A stretch of 21,208 bases of DNA from CAYUUR01 sp964510235 (GTDB lineage: Bacteria; Patescibacteriota; Saccharimonadia; Saccharimonadales; CAYUUR01): the NCBI GenBank assembly GCA_964510235.1, contig CAZEBF010000016.1, positions 1 through 21,208 on the forward strand. The letters run 5' to 3'. This document shows, one piece after another, positions 7,390 to 13,448 of this stretch. A program made the position numbers and the translations under genes. Position 1 is the stretch's first letter. Each line of letters starts with the position of its first letter. The notes beneath the pieces are model-generated. The model was not told the DNA's origin and did not search any database. It was given only the letters and a program-made list of their open reading frames with translations.

Positions 7390-7974
7390 ATGATACGACG
7401 ACGGAAAAAAGAACCGCAAATATACGCGTTTATCGATAGTCAGAACGTAAACGTCAGCACTCAAAAGCATGGCTGGAAGATGGACTGGCGTAAGCTACGT
7501 GAATTTTTACGCGACAAATATGGCGTCACCGAGGCTTTTATGTTCATTGGTTACGTGCCAGAAAACGAAGACATGTATAAGCAATTACATGAAAGCGGCT
7601 TTCGGATAGTGCTCAAACCAACCTACGATATGACACGGCCACGTCCAGAACAAGAAGAAGGCGAAGAAAAGAAGCCAATCAAAGGCAATGTCGATGCTGA
7701 GCTGGTGCTGTGGGCTATGAAAGAAATCAATCAGTACAGCAAGGCCGTGATTGTATCTGGTGACGGCGATTTTTACTGTCTGGTCGAATACTTGGTACAG
7801 CAAAAGAAACTACTCAAACTACTACCACCAAGTCAGCACTACTCTGGTCTTTACAACGCATTTGACGAATACGTCGAGCAGCTGGATCGCTACCGCAGTG
7901 ATTTGCAGTACCGAACCTTTAACAAGCGTAGAAAGGGCAACGCCAATGGCTCAAAAACAAGTAAGTCCAATTGA
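7390..7974 (+). CDS. NYN/LabA-like PIN-fold domain protein (putative ribonuclease)
   Basis: The 194-residue protein contains the acidic signature of the NYN (LabA/DUF88) branch of PIN-like nucleases: FIDSQNV with D16 and N19, KGNVDAELVLWAM with D102, and VSGDGDF with D125 and D127, which together form a metal-binding site. Such proteins are predicted or shown RNases acting on tRNA or mRNA. The N-terminus (MIRRRKKEP) and the C-terminal ~25 residues (KRRKGNANGSKTSKSN) are basic and could hold RNA. Its last 29 nt overlap the K+ channel gene in another frame, so the two are probably co-transcribed and coupled in translation. No antitoxin-like neighbour is visible. Confidence 0.87.
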   Translation: MIRRRKKEPQIYAFIDSQNVNVSTQKHGWKMDWRKLREFLRDKYGVTEAFMFIGYVPENEDMYKQLHESGFRIVLKPTYDMTRPRPEQEEGEEKKPIKGNVDAELVLWAMKEINQYSKAVIVSGDGDFYCLVEYLVQQKKLLKLLPPSQHYSGLYNAFDEYVEQLDRYRSDLQYRTFNKRRKGNANGSKTSKSN

Positions 7975-8296
7975 ACCAATAAGTAACTTTATCAAACCAC
8001 GCCGAATTCTCTTTGTAGTTGTGTTATTAATTGTGGTTGGAGCTGTCTTCTATCATCGGGTTGAAGGGTTGTCTTGGCTGGACAGCATTTACTTCTGTGT
8101 TATCACACTAACTACCGTTGGATATGGTGACATTACGCCACAGACTGATGCAGGCAAAATCTTTACGATCTTTTATATCCTGTTTGGTGTAGCCATCATC
8201 GCCAGCTCATTAAGTTACTTGCTACGCTCATCTGTTATGAAGCGGGTGACTGGTCGCCATGCTGATGACGATGAAGAGCCTACGCCGCACGCATAA
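7946..8296 (+). CDS. Small two-transmembrane potassium channel
   Basis: The 116-residue protein has a transmembrane helix (about residues 21-37), a pore helix, and the selectivity filter TLTTVGYGDITP with TVGYGD at 57-62, followed by a second transmembrane helix (about 72-92). This is the minimal KcsA-like layout, four copies making a K+ pore. No ligand-binding RCK or cyclic-nucleotide domain follows; the tail is short and acidic (DDDEEPTPHA). I start it at ATG 7946, inside the NYN gene, with AAAGGG about 10 nt upstream; the longer open frame back to 7751 would only read the NYN gene out of frame. Its 3' end overlaps the convergent PIG-L gene by 17 nt. Confidence 0.86.
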   Translation: MAQKQVSPIEPISNFIKPRRILFVVVLLIVVGAVFYHRVEGLSWLDSIYFCVITLTTVGYGDITPQTDAGKIFTIFYILFGVAIIASSLSYLLRSSVMKRVTGRHADDDEEPTPHA

Positions 8297-9011
8297 AGCA
8301 TTCAAAACAAGCTAAATCAGTGATATCAGTAGGGCTGGCTACCTGTAACATATGTGCTGTTTGGCTGGGTTGAGCCTCTAAAGCGCGTTTTTTACGGTCA
8401 CAATACTCACCAGTAAGTTTGAGTGCAATATCAGCTTTTGCCTCTTCAACGAGCGGTGGAGAATCGATGTTAAAGAAGATATTAAACTGCTCATCAAGCC
8501 GCTTGCCACTACGTTCGTACCACTGACGAGACTGCACTGAGTGATATATTGCAGGGTTGTACTGACTTGCGGCAACAGCCTGACTCGCCCAAGCTGAAAC
8601 AGTAATGTGGTCAGGATGACCCGTGGTGCCACTTGGGCCAAAAGTCAAAATTGTGTCCGGTTGTTCCTGGTCAATAATCCGAACAAGCTGTGTCAAGGCG
8701 TCTTTCGCTGCAATATTTTTACACTGACCGTCTCGGTAACCAAGATAGAAGTGCTTTTTGACGCCAATAACACTGCAGGCTGCCTCGAGCTCGTTCTTGC
8801 GAATCTCAGCCAAGTGGTCCTCGGGCCAACGGGCTGGGTCCTGAACACCGTTTTCTCCGTATGTGGCAGTAACACACACGACACGCTGGCCATTATCGGC
8901 CGCCATGGCCATCAGACCAGCCGATGACCATGTTTCATCATCAGGATGGGCCCAGATGCCCAAAATGGTGCCTAATTGCGCTACGTCTGATTGTGTCAGC
9001 AATTGCTTCAT
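8280..9011 (-). CDS. PIG-L / LmbE-like N-deacetylase
   Basis: The 243-residue protein has the family metal-binding motif AHPDDE (residues 21-26) after a hydrophobic strand (GTILGIW), and the third zinc ligand region SGTTGHPDHITVS (127-139). PIG-L enzymes use zinc to remove acetyl groups from N-acetylglucosamine-linked substrates (GlcNAc-PI, mycothiol precursors, bacillithiol precursors) or similar amides; the substrate here is not known. The length is normal. Its promoter is clear: TTGACA, 16 bp, TATACT (9030-9057, minus strand), with a ~20-nt leader holding AGAGG and a 12-bp palindrome. It is divergent from a GH1 glycosidase, which makes a sugar-derived substrate plausible. Confidence 0.88.
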   Translation of the reverse strand: MKQLLTQSDVAQLGTILGIWAHPDDETWSSAGLMAMAADNGQRVVCVTATYGENGVQDPARWPEDHLAEIRKNELEAACSVIGVKKHFYLGYRDGQCKNIAAKDALTQLVRIIDQEQPDTILTFGPSGTTGHPDHITVSAWASQAVAASQYNPAIYHSVQSRQWYERSGKRLDEQFNIFFNIDSPPLVEEAKADIALKLTGEYCDRKKRALEAQPSQTAHMLQVASPTDITDLACFECFMRAA

Positions 9012-9014
9012 AAT

Positions 9015-9026
9015 AGGTAATTACCT
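9015..9026. promoter_or_regulatory. 12-bp perfect palindrome, candidate operator
   Basis: AGGTAATTACCT lies between the -10 box and the start codon of the PIG-L gene. A perfect palindrome just downstream of a strong promoter is a plausible repressor site, or it may simply fold in the short leader; no matching regulator is known. Confidence 0.3.
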
Positions 9027-9029
9027 CTG

Positions 9030-9057
9030 AGTATACGATTGTTTAGACAGCTGTCAA
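9030..9057 (-). promoter_or_regulatory. Sigma-70-type promoter of the PIG-L gene
   Basis: Minus strand: -35 TTGACA (9052-9057), 16-bp spacer, -10 TATACT (9030-9035). The -35 overlaps a 10-bp palindrome, GACAGCTGTC (9046-9055). The GH1 -35 box begins only 3 nt away on the other strand, so the two promoters are back to back. Confidence 0.65.
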
Positions 9058-9059
9058 AG

Positions 9060-9088
9060 TGGACAAGCGCGCTCTAGCTAGCTAAAGT
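9060..9088 (+). promoter_or_regulatory. Sigma-70-type promoter of the GH1 gene
   Basis: -35 TGGACA (9060-9065), 17-bp spacer, -10 TAAAGT (9083-9088), ending 11 nt before the ATG. The spacer contains the palindrome TAGCTAGCTA (9075-9084), another possible operator. Confidence 0.45.
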
Positions 9089-9099
9089 AGAAAGTAATT

Positions 9100-10347
9100 A
9101 TGTCAAAAACAAACTTTCCAAAAGATTTTTACTGGGGTGCTAGCACGGCCAGCCACCAGGTAGAGGGTGGAACACATAACCAGTGGACAGTCTGGGAGTT
9201 GGCACATGCACAGCATCTTGCTAGAACCGCAAAACAACGACTAGATACAGTACCAGCTTGGGAAGATATAAAAGACACCGCAACCAGGGCCGACAATTAC
9301 GTTTCAGACAAAGGTATCGAGCATTTTAAGCGGTATGAGTCTGATTTTGACCTTGCTAAAGACCTGCAGCTTAATGCCTTACGCTTTGGCATTGAATGGT
9401 CACGATTAGAGCCTGAAGAAGGCGAGTGGGATGAGGCCACTGTCGAGCATTACAGAAAGTACATCGCCGAGCTACGCAAACGCAGCATCGAGCCGTTTCT
9501 GAACATCTGGCACTGGACAGTACCTGTCTGGTTTGAGGATATGGGCGGCTTCACAAAACGCGCCAATCTCAAGTATTTCTTACGCTTCGTACAAAAAATT
9601 GCTGACGAATTTGGCAGCGATCTCAACTATGTTATCACCCTGAACGAACCAAACGTTTTTACTAGCTTTGGCTACATTACTGGAGAATGGCCGCCTGCTC
9701 AGCGTAGTTACCATAACGCCATAAAGGTATATTGGCATCTGGTTGTGGCGCACAAAAAGTCCTACAAGATTCTAAAGTCCAAAAATCCACACATTCAGGT
9801 CGGTGTCGCAGCCCAGCTGGCAAATATTCAGGCAAAAAGACCACATAACTGGATCGATCACGTCAGTACCAAAGTGATGCGTTATGCCTGGAACTGGTGG
9901 TTCTTGCATCGCATTAGGAAGCAACAGGATTTCATCGGGTTTAACTATTACTTTACCGACTACTACCAAAACTTCCGCAAAGAAAATCCCACCGTACCAC
10001 TGAGTGACTTGGGCTGGTATATGGAACCAGAAGGACTGTATCCACTACTCTTACGCGTCTGGTCCCGCTATAAGAAGCCAATTTTTGTGACCGAGAATGG
10101 TGTAGCTGACTCTAAGGACCAATATCGACGTTGGTGGCTAGAAGAAACTATTGTTGCCATGGAGCGAGCATTGAGCGAAGGTGTTGAGCTAAAAGGCTAC
10201 TTGCACTGGAGTTTGCTAGATAACTTTGAATGGGCATATGGCTGGTGGCCAAAGTTTGGACTCATAGAAGTTGATCGAAAGACCATGAAACGTACAATTC
10301 GACCAAGTGCCAAGTGGCTGGCAGAGTTCTTGAAAAAAAGTAAGTAA
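9100..10347 (+). CDS. Glycoside hydrolase family 1 beta-glycosidase
   Basis: The 415-residue protein has the GH1 layout: N-terminal FYWGASTASHQVEGG (residues 10-24, including the substrate-binding H19-Q20), the acid/base motif TLNEP with E183, the nucleophile motif FVTENG with E332, and the C-terminal GYLHWSLLDNFEWAYG (366-381), whose NFEW binds the sugar. It should cleave terminal beta-linked glucose, galactose or related residues from small glycosides by the retaining mechanism, in the cytoplasm (no signal peptide). It is somewhat shorter than typical GH1 enzymes (about 440-480), but all key residues are present. It is divergent from the PIG-L deacetylase. Confidence 0.93.
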   Translation: MSKTNFPKDFYWGASTASHQVEGGTHNQWTVWELAHAQHLARTAKQRLDTVPAWEDIKDTATRADNYVSDKGIEHFKRYESDFDLAKDLQLNALRFGIEWSRLEPEEGEWDEATVEHYRKYIAELRKRSIEPFLNIWHWTVPVWFEDMGGFTKRANLKYFLRFVQKIADEFGSDLNYVITLNEPNVFTSFGYITGEWPPAQRSYHNAIKVYWHLVVAHKKSYKILKSKNPHIQVGVAAQLANIQAKRPHNWIDHVSTKVMRYAWNWWFLHRIRKQQDFIGFNYYFTDYYQNFRKENPTVPLSDLGWYMEPEGLYPLLLRVWSRYKKPIFVTENGVADSKDQYRRWWLEETIVAMERALSEGVELKGYLHWSLLDNFEWAYGWWPKFGLIEVDRKTMKRTIRPSAKWLAEFLKKSK

Positions 10348-10360
10348 CAGTATCTAATAG

Positions 10361-10389
10361 TTGACAAAAGACAGCGCTTATGCTATATT
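10361..10389 (+). promoter_or_regulatory. Strong promoter of the LysM-like gene
   Basis: -35 TTGACA (10361-10366), 17-bp spacer, -10 TATATT (10384-10389), with an extended TG (TGC before the box). The ATG at 10399 is 9 nt further on, so the leader would be only about 2-3 nt. Confidence 0.7.
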
Positions 10390-10398
10390 GATGAGGTA

Positions 10399-10953
10399 AT
10401 GACATCACCACACATACCCGAACTACGAAACGCTCTTATGCCGCAGGAACTACCTGCGCTATCTGTTGACACAGACCGACCAACACTGCGTGAGCGCCTG
10501 AACGAATTGTCAAAGAGCACGAAAGGAAAAGTTGCAATCGGAATGCTTGCAGCTGGGACGTTGGTTTCTCCACCAGTTGTTGAAACTATAGTAAAACCAG
10601 CAGTTGATGTAATTGCTGAAGTTGATAACCGAATCGGTCAGGATCGCATGTTCCAGACAGGTAATCCTAACGCACCGGCCGACGATGCGACAACAGTAGC
10701 CCCCGAACGAACAGAACTGCCTTCAGTTGAAAATTGGGACGGTACGTACACAGCTGGTGTAGGCGATACGCTGTGGGGTATGGCCAAAGACACCTATCCT
10801 GAAAATGGCAACTTACAGGCTGATTTTGTAGAAAAGCTCAAGCCAGAAATTACAGATGGTCCTACAGCAGGGCTTGATGCTGGCGAACAAGTACCTATTG
10901 AGACACAGGCTCAAGCCGAAGCTCTTCAAGCACGTCCGCTTGAACAGCGCTGA
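10399..10953 (+). CDS. Membrane-anchored LysM-like protein
   Basis: The 184-residue protein has a hydrophilic N-terminus, one weak hydrophobic segment (about residues 44-66, GKVAIGMLAAGTLVSPPVVETIV) that may be a membrane anchor, a Pro/Ala/Thr-rich linker, and a domain (about 117-168) starting YTAGVGDTLWGMAKDTYP and ending GLDAGEQVPIE. The V-x-x-G-D-T-L-W-x-[IM]-A pattern and the L-x-x-G-x-x-[VL]-x-[IV] end are those of LysM, which binds peptidoglycan or chitin. It likely links membrane and cell wall. Transcription is from its own strong promoter and stops at the terminator at 10980-11008, so it is separate from the dcw cluster that follows. Confidence 0.75.
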   Translation: MTSPHIPELRNALMPQELPALSVDTDRPTLRERLNELSKSTKGKVAIGMLAAGTLVSPPVVETIVKPAVDVIAEVDNRIGQDRMFQTGNPNAPADDATTVAPERTELPSVENWDGTYTAGVGDTLWGMAKDTYPENGNLQADFVEKLKPEITDGPTAGLDAGEQVPIETQAQAEALQARPLEQR

Positions 10954-10979
10954 TAGCAATAGCGGTTGATTTTTAGCCG

Positions 10980-11008
10980 AACACGCTGCATGTAGTGGCG
11001 TGTTTTTT
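10980..11008 (+). terminator. Rho-independent terminator after the LysM-like gene
   Basis: Stem AACACGC (10980-10986) / GCGTGTT (10998-11004) with an 11-nt loop, running into a T-tract (11003-11008, then more T's). It lies 27 nt after the stop codon and insulates the gene from the mraZ promoter. Confidence 0.85.
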
Positions 11009-11067
11009 ATTTTGGCCAAACTGTGGATAAGTATAGGTAGAATGTCTGACAAAACAGCATAAAAGGC

Positions 11068-11097
11068 TTGCATGTGGGTAAGGGTGGGTAGTATATT
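11068..11097 (+). promoter_or_regulatory. Promoter of the dcw (mraZ) operon
   Basis: -35 TTGCAT (11068-11073), 18-bp spacer, -10 TATATT (11092-11097). The predicted start is near 11104, leaving a leader of about 80 nt. Two MraZ-type boxes sit in the spacer and two just after the start site, the layout expected for repression by MraZ. Confidence 0.6.
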
Positions 11098-11120
11098 CAT
11101 GTCAGTGGGTAAATGTGGGT
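11074..11120 (+). promoter_or_regulatory. Four MraZ-type operator repeats (GTGGGT)
   Basis: GTGGGT occurs at 11074-11079, 11084-11089, 11105-11110 and 11115-11120. Starts are 10, 21 and 10 bp apart, so all four fall on the same DNA face. E. coli MraZ is known to bind direct TGGGN repeats with 5-bp gaps upstream of its own gene; this matches in sequence and spacing. The fourth box also forms one arm of a leader hairpin (11116-11139). Confidence 0.75.
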
Positions 11121-11183
11121 AAGCCGAAAAGGCCACCCATCCACAAAACAAAAACAACTAACAGTAAGATTTAACTGTAGACC

Positions 11184-11540
11184 ATGGTGGATTACTTCGA
11201 ACGAAAGCTTGACAATAAGCGGAGGCTGACAATACCAGCTGAGCTTCGTGGCGAGTTTGAGAACGGCGTAGTCATAACCCGTGGATTTAAAAATTATCTG
11301 CATCTCTACCCGAAAGGTGTATGGGATGAACTCGTAGAACCCGAGCTCCAGGGAAGTATCCTTGATGAGCGCGTGGCTGATCTCAACGTGCAGTTCAGGA
11401 TGGGAAAGAGTGACAGTGGGCTCGATCAAAAGCAAGGTCGGATCACTCTTGAACAGCACTTGTTAGATTACGCTGGCATCAAATCAGATGTTATGGCGGT
11501 GCGAGCAGGTAAGTACTGGCGTTTGCAAGCTAAGGCTTAA
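11184..11540 (+). CDS. mraZ: MraZ, transcriptional regulator of the dcw cluster
   Basis: The 118-residue protein has the duplicated SpoVT/AbrB-like half-domains of MraZ. The first contains YFERKLDNKRRLTIPAELR (residues 4-22) with the D-x-x-x-R DNA-contact motif; the second contains LDQKQGRITLEQHLLDYAGI (80-99), a variant of the usual D-x-Q-G-R-I-x-I/L-P. MraZ forms a ring (octamer or dodecamer) and binds repeated TGGGN boxes in its own promoter, controlling division and wall genes. It is slightly shorter than E. coli MraZ (152). No Shine-Dalgarno sequence precedes the ATG; an A/C-rich tract (11142-11158) does. It is the first gene of the division cluster. Confidence 0.95.
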   Translation: MVDYFERKLDNKRRLTIPAELRGEFENGVVITRGFKNYLHLYPKGVWDELVEPELQGSILDERVADLNVQFRMGKSDSGLDQKQGRITLEQHLLDYAGIKSDVMAVRAGKYWRLQAKA

Positions 11541-11984
11541 GTGGTCTGGCTCGTCAAAGCACATTAACAATTTAAGTACGATTAGCGAATAGTAGTTTAT
11601 CTACGGATTACCACAGACCGGGAAGAGCAGCTCTGGCCACCTGCAAGGTAGCCAGACACGATGTAAAAACCAGAATGGGTGTCTCGTAGTTGTCGAAGTT
11701 AGCTAATCGGCAGTCAACAAGTGATCTAGCTCGCACTTTAAAACAAGCTTGTACCTTACATAAAACACCTCCCAAAACTCCACCTCACACATTTAAGTCT
11801 CTCAAAACTTACGTGGTAAGACAGCCAGATGTTCCGAATAGGTAAAACTATTCCAAAAGAACATCTCTCGTATCTGTCCTACTACACACAAAAACAAAAA
11901 CATTCGAGAAGAGCAGGGATGCTCTTCCACAAAACAAAAAGTTGACTGCTGATTAGGTGACTTCGTAAAGAACCAAAAACAAAA
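11541..11984 (+). ncRNA. Structured RNA element between mraZ and rsmH (long leader / candidate cis-regulatory RNA)
   Basis: This 444-nt stretch has no credible gene but strong foldability on the plus strand. (a) A hairpin at 11632-11656, 9 pairs around one C-A mismatch, loop TGCAA. (b) A long stem-loop at 11813-11885: outer stem 11813-11824/11874-11885 (11 of 12 pair), middle stem 11827-11834/11859-11866 (8 of 8), inner stem 11836-11841/11848-11853 (6 of 6). (c) A hairpin at 11908-11927 with 8 pairs and a GGGA tetraloop. (d) A long-range helix 11694-11718/11941-11965 with 24 of 25 positions paired (two G-U, one G-G mismatch), ending 19 nt before the rsmH ATG. Short A/C-rich tracts separate the elements. 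An Rfam family called the mraW motif exists upstream of mraW in Actinobacteria; whether this is related is untested. Confidence 0.7.
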
Positions 11985-12905
11985 ATGAATCACCAAAACA
12001 AAAAACAAACCAACGACGGAACCGATAGGGTTCACGAGCCAGTCTTGCTAGCGCAAGTACTTGAGTATCTGTCGCCAAAAGCGGACGAGTCTTATCTCGA
12101 CGTGACGGCAGGGTACGCAGGACATGCACAGGCCGTACTGGAACAGACGAACGCCGCAGCGCGTATAACACTCGTCGATCGTGACCAAAACGCTATCGAA
12201 CAGCTACGTCAGACCATACCAGAAGCAGAAATCCTCCATAGTGATTTCTTAAGCGCAACGGTAGAACTGGCAGAGCAGGGTCGCAAGTATCACATGATAC
12301 TAGCTGACTTAGGAGTTTCGTCGCCGCACCTTGACAATGCAAGCCGTGGTTTTAGCTTCATGACAGAAGCTGAGCTCGACATGCGTATGGACAACAGGCA
12401 GGCACTGACCGCAGCAGAAATCGTCAACACGTACGATCAAGCCCAGATCAGTGATATCCTGTGGAAATACGGTGAAGAGCCCAAGAGTCGGCAGATTGCG
12501 CGTTTAGTCGTGCAAGCTCGTCCGCTCAAAACCACCACTCAGCTCGCCGCCGTCTGCAAAAAAGCATGGCCCGGCTATAGCAAGTCACATCCCGCAACCA
12601 GGACCTTTCAGGCACTGCGAATCGCCGTTAACGACGAACTGCAACTGCTCGAGAAAGCCATCCCATTGTGGATTGATCTGTTAGAAGATGATGGTCGGCT
12701 TGCCATAATTAGCTTCCATAGCCTGGAGGATCGAATCGTCAAACGATTGTTCGCTCACTACAGTGATGGCTATGAAGCAAAAGTCGCCCTGCTTACCAAA
12801 CGACCGGTAACAGCTAGCGACACTGAACTCGTTACAAATCCGCGAGCCCGAAGCGCCAAGCTGCGAGCCGTTGTAAAACAAAAATTTGGGGTACACCAAA
12901 AATAA
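11985..12905 (+). CDS. rsmH: RsmH (MraW), 16S rRNA m4C1402 methyltransferase
   Basis: The 306-residue protein matches RsmH throughout: the N-terminal HEPVLLAQVLEYL (residues 17-29), SAM-binding DVTAGYAGHA (39-48), ADLGVSSPHLDNASRGFSF, LDMRMD, the helical insert, TFQALRIAVNDEL and the C-terminal ISFHSLEDRIVKRLF. It N4-methylates C1402 of 16S rRNA in the ribosomal P-site using S-adenosylmethionine. Length is normal. The first ~14 residues are Asn/Gln/Lys-rich because the A/C-rich leader tract runs on into the coding sequence. It has no Shine-Dalgarno sequence and follows a long structured RNA region, so its expression is likely controlled at RNA level. Confidence 0.96.
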   Translation: MNHQNKKQTNDGTDRVHEPVLLAQVLEYLSPKADESYLDVTAGYAGHAQAVLEQTNAAARITLVDRDQNAIEQLRQTIPEAEILHSDFLSATVELAEQGRKYHMILADLGVSSPHLDNASRGFSFMTEAELDMRMDNRQALTAAEIVNTYDQAQISDILWKYGEEPKSRQIARLVVQARPLKTTTQLAAVCKKAWPGYSKSHPATRTFQALRIAVNDELQLLEKAIPLWIDLLEDDGRLAIISFHSLEDRIVKRLFAHYSDGYEAKVALLTKRPVTASDTELVTNPRARSAKLRAVVKQKFGVHQK

Positions 12906-12934
12906 GTGGCTCCAAGGAAAGGGGAATACATCAC

Positions 12935-12994
12935 ATGCCTATACATGTAAAAAGTAACTCCCGCACATATAAAGTACGCGTAAAGGTTTTATAA
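12935..12994 (+). CDS. Possible 19-residue leader peptide upstream of ftsL
   Basis: The ORF reads MPIHVKSNSRTYKVRVKVL and is preceded by a purine-rich, Shine-Dalgarno-like tract (GGAAAGGGG) about 10 nt before the ATG, unusual in this cluster where most starts lack one. The TAA stop overlaps the left arm of the hairpin at 12993-13030, so a terminating or stalled ribosome would cover it and free the right arm for the alternative hairpin. It is basic (K and R rich) with V and K repeated. This is the classic geometry of an attenuation leader, but translation is not shown and the ORF could be chance. Confidence 0.4.
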   Translation: MPIHVKSNSRTYKVRVKVL

Positions 12995-13030
12995 CCACCC
13001 GCAAACTTTAGAACCAGTGAGCGGGTGGTT
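12993..13030 (+). promoter_or_regulatory. Hairpin A, terminator-like, upstream of ftsL
   Basis: A perfect 10-bp stem, AACCACCCGC (12993-13002) / GCGGGTGGTT (13021-13030), with an 18-nt loop and only four T's following (13029-13032). It may be a weak terminator or attenuator. Its right arm can pair instead with 13040-13048. Confidence 0.6.
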
Positions 13031-13048
13031 TTAGAACCTCCACCCGCT
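13020..13048 (+). promoter_or_regulatory. Hairpin B, alternative to hairpin A
   Basis: AGCGGGTGG (13020-13028) pairs perfectly with CCACCCGCT (13040-13048), 9 bp with an 11-nt loop. It uses the same bases as the right arm of hairpin A, so only one can form at a time. Confidence 0.55.
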
Positions 13049-13084
13049 TACAAAAAACAAAAACATAAACAAGCAAAAACAAAC

Positions 13085-13432
13085 ATGACTTATTCTTCAT
13101 CACTCGCCGCAGGACGCCAACAGCGATTCGGCCAGCGCAACCAGAACAATGCCAGCTTTCGTGATAATCGCCGCACACTCGGCCCAGTTAGCAACACCAT
13201 TGTCTTGATTGTATTGGCTTGCGTTCTCGGTCTGCTGTACCTGACACAAGTGACCAAAACCAACGCTTTTGGGTATCGTATCGAGAATCTGAAAGAGCAG
13301 AAAGCTGTATTACAGCAAGAGCACGACGCTTTGGAAGTATCTGCCGCTCGACTTCAAGCATTAGAACGTGTTAAAACTAGTGATGTGGCTAAGAATCTCG
13401 TATCTGTCGCGCCAAGCGGCACCGTCCAATAG
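13085..13432 (+). CDS. ftsL: FtsL-like division protein
   Basis: The 115-residue bitopic protein has a polar, Q/N/R-rich cytoplasmic N-terminus (1-36), one transmembrane helix (about 37-56, NTIVLIVLACVLGLLYLTQV), and an extracytoplasmic coiled coil (about 63-95, with L and A at heptad positions). Position between rsmH and ftsI and this topology identify it as FtsL, which works with FtsQ and FtsB to recruit and activate FtsW-FtsI at the septum. Sequence itself is poorly conserved in this family. I start it at ATG 13085 after the A/C-rich tract; the longer frame from GTG 13025 would begin inside the hairpins. It ends 16 nt before ftsI. Confidence 0.85.
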   Translation: MTYSSSLAAGRQQRFGQRNQNNASFRDNRRTLGPVSNTIVLIVLACVLGLLYLTQVTKTNAFGYRIENLKEQKAVLQQEHDALEVSAARLQALERVKTSDVAKNLVSVAPSGTVQ

Positions 13433-13448
13433 TCACTAAGCGAGTACT

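Noticed and set aside
11829..11945. 38-codon ORF within the mraZ-rsmH gap
   Set aside because: It runs through both arms of the 11813-11885 stem-loop and the 11908-11927 hairpin and has no ribosome binding site or leader tract; structure explains the sequence better.
11541..11984. RNase P RNA, tmRNA or SRP RNA as identity of the structured stretch
   Set aside because: The conserved GAGGAAAGTCC core of bacterial RNase P RNA, the tmRNA tRNA-like ends and the SRP GGAAGCAGCC-type loop were looked for and not found.
13025..13084. Longer ftsL reading frame starting at GTG 13025
   Set aside because: It would begin inside the competing hairpins and translate the A/C-rich leader as a K/Q-rich extension; ATG 13085 directly follows the leader tract.
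11866..13408. Identical 13-mer TCTCGTATCTGTC at 11866-11878 and 13396-13408 (inside ftsL)
   Set aside because: A few shared 13-mers are expected by chance in 21 kb; the ftsL copy is ordinary coding sequence.
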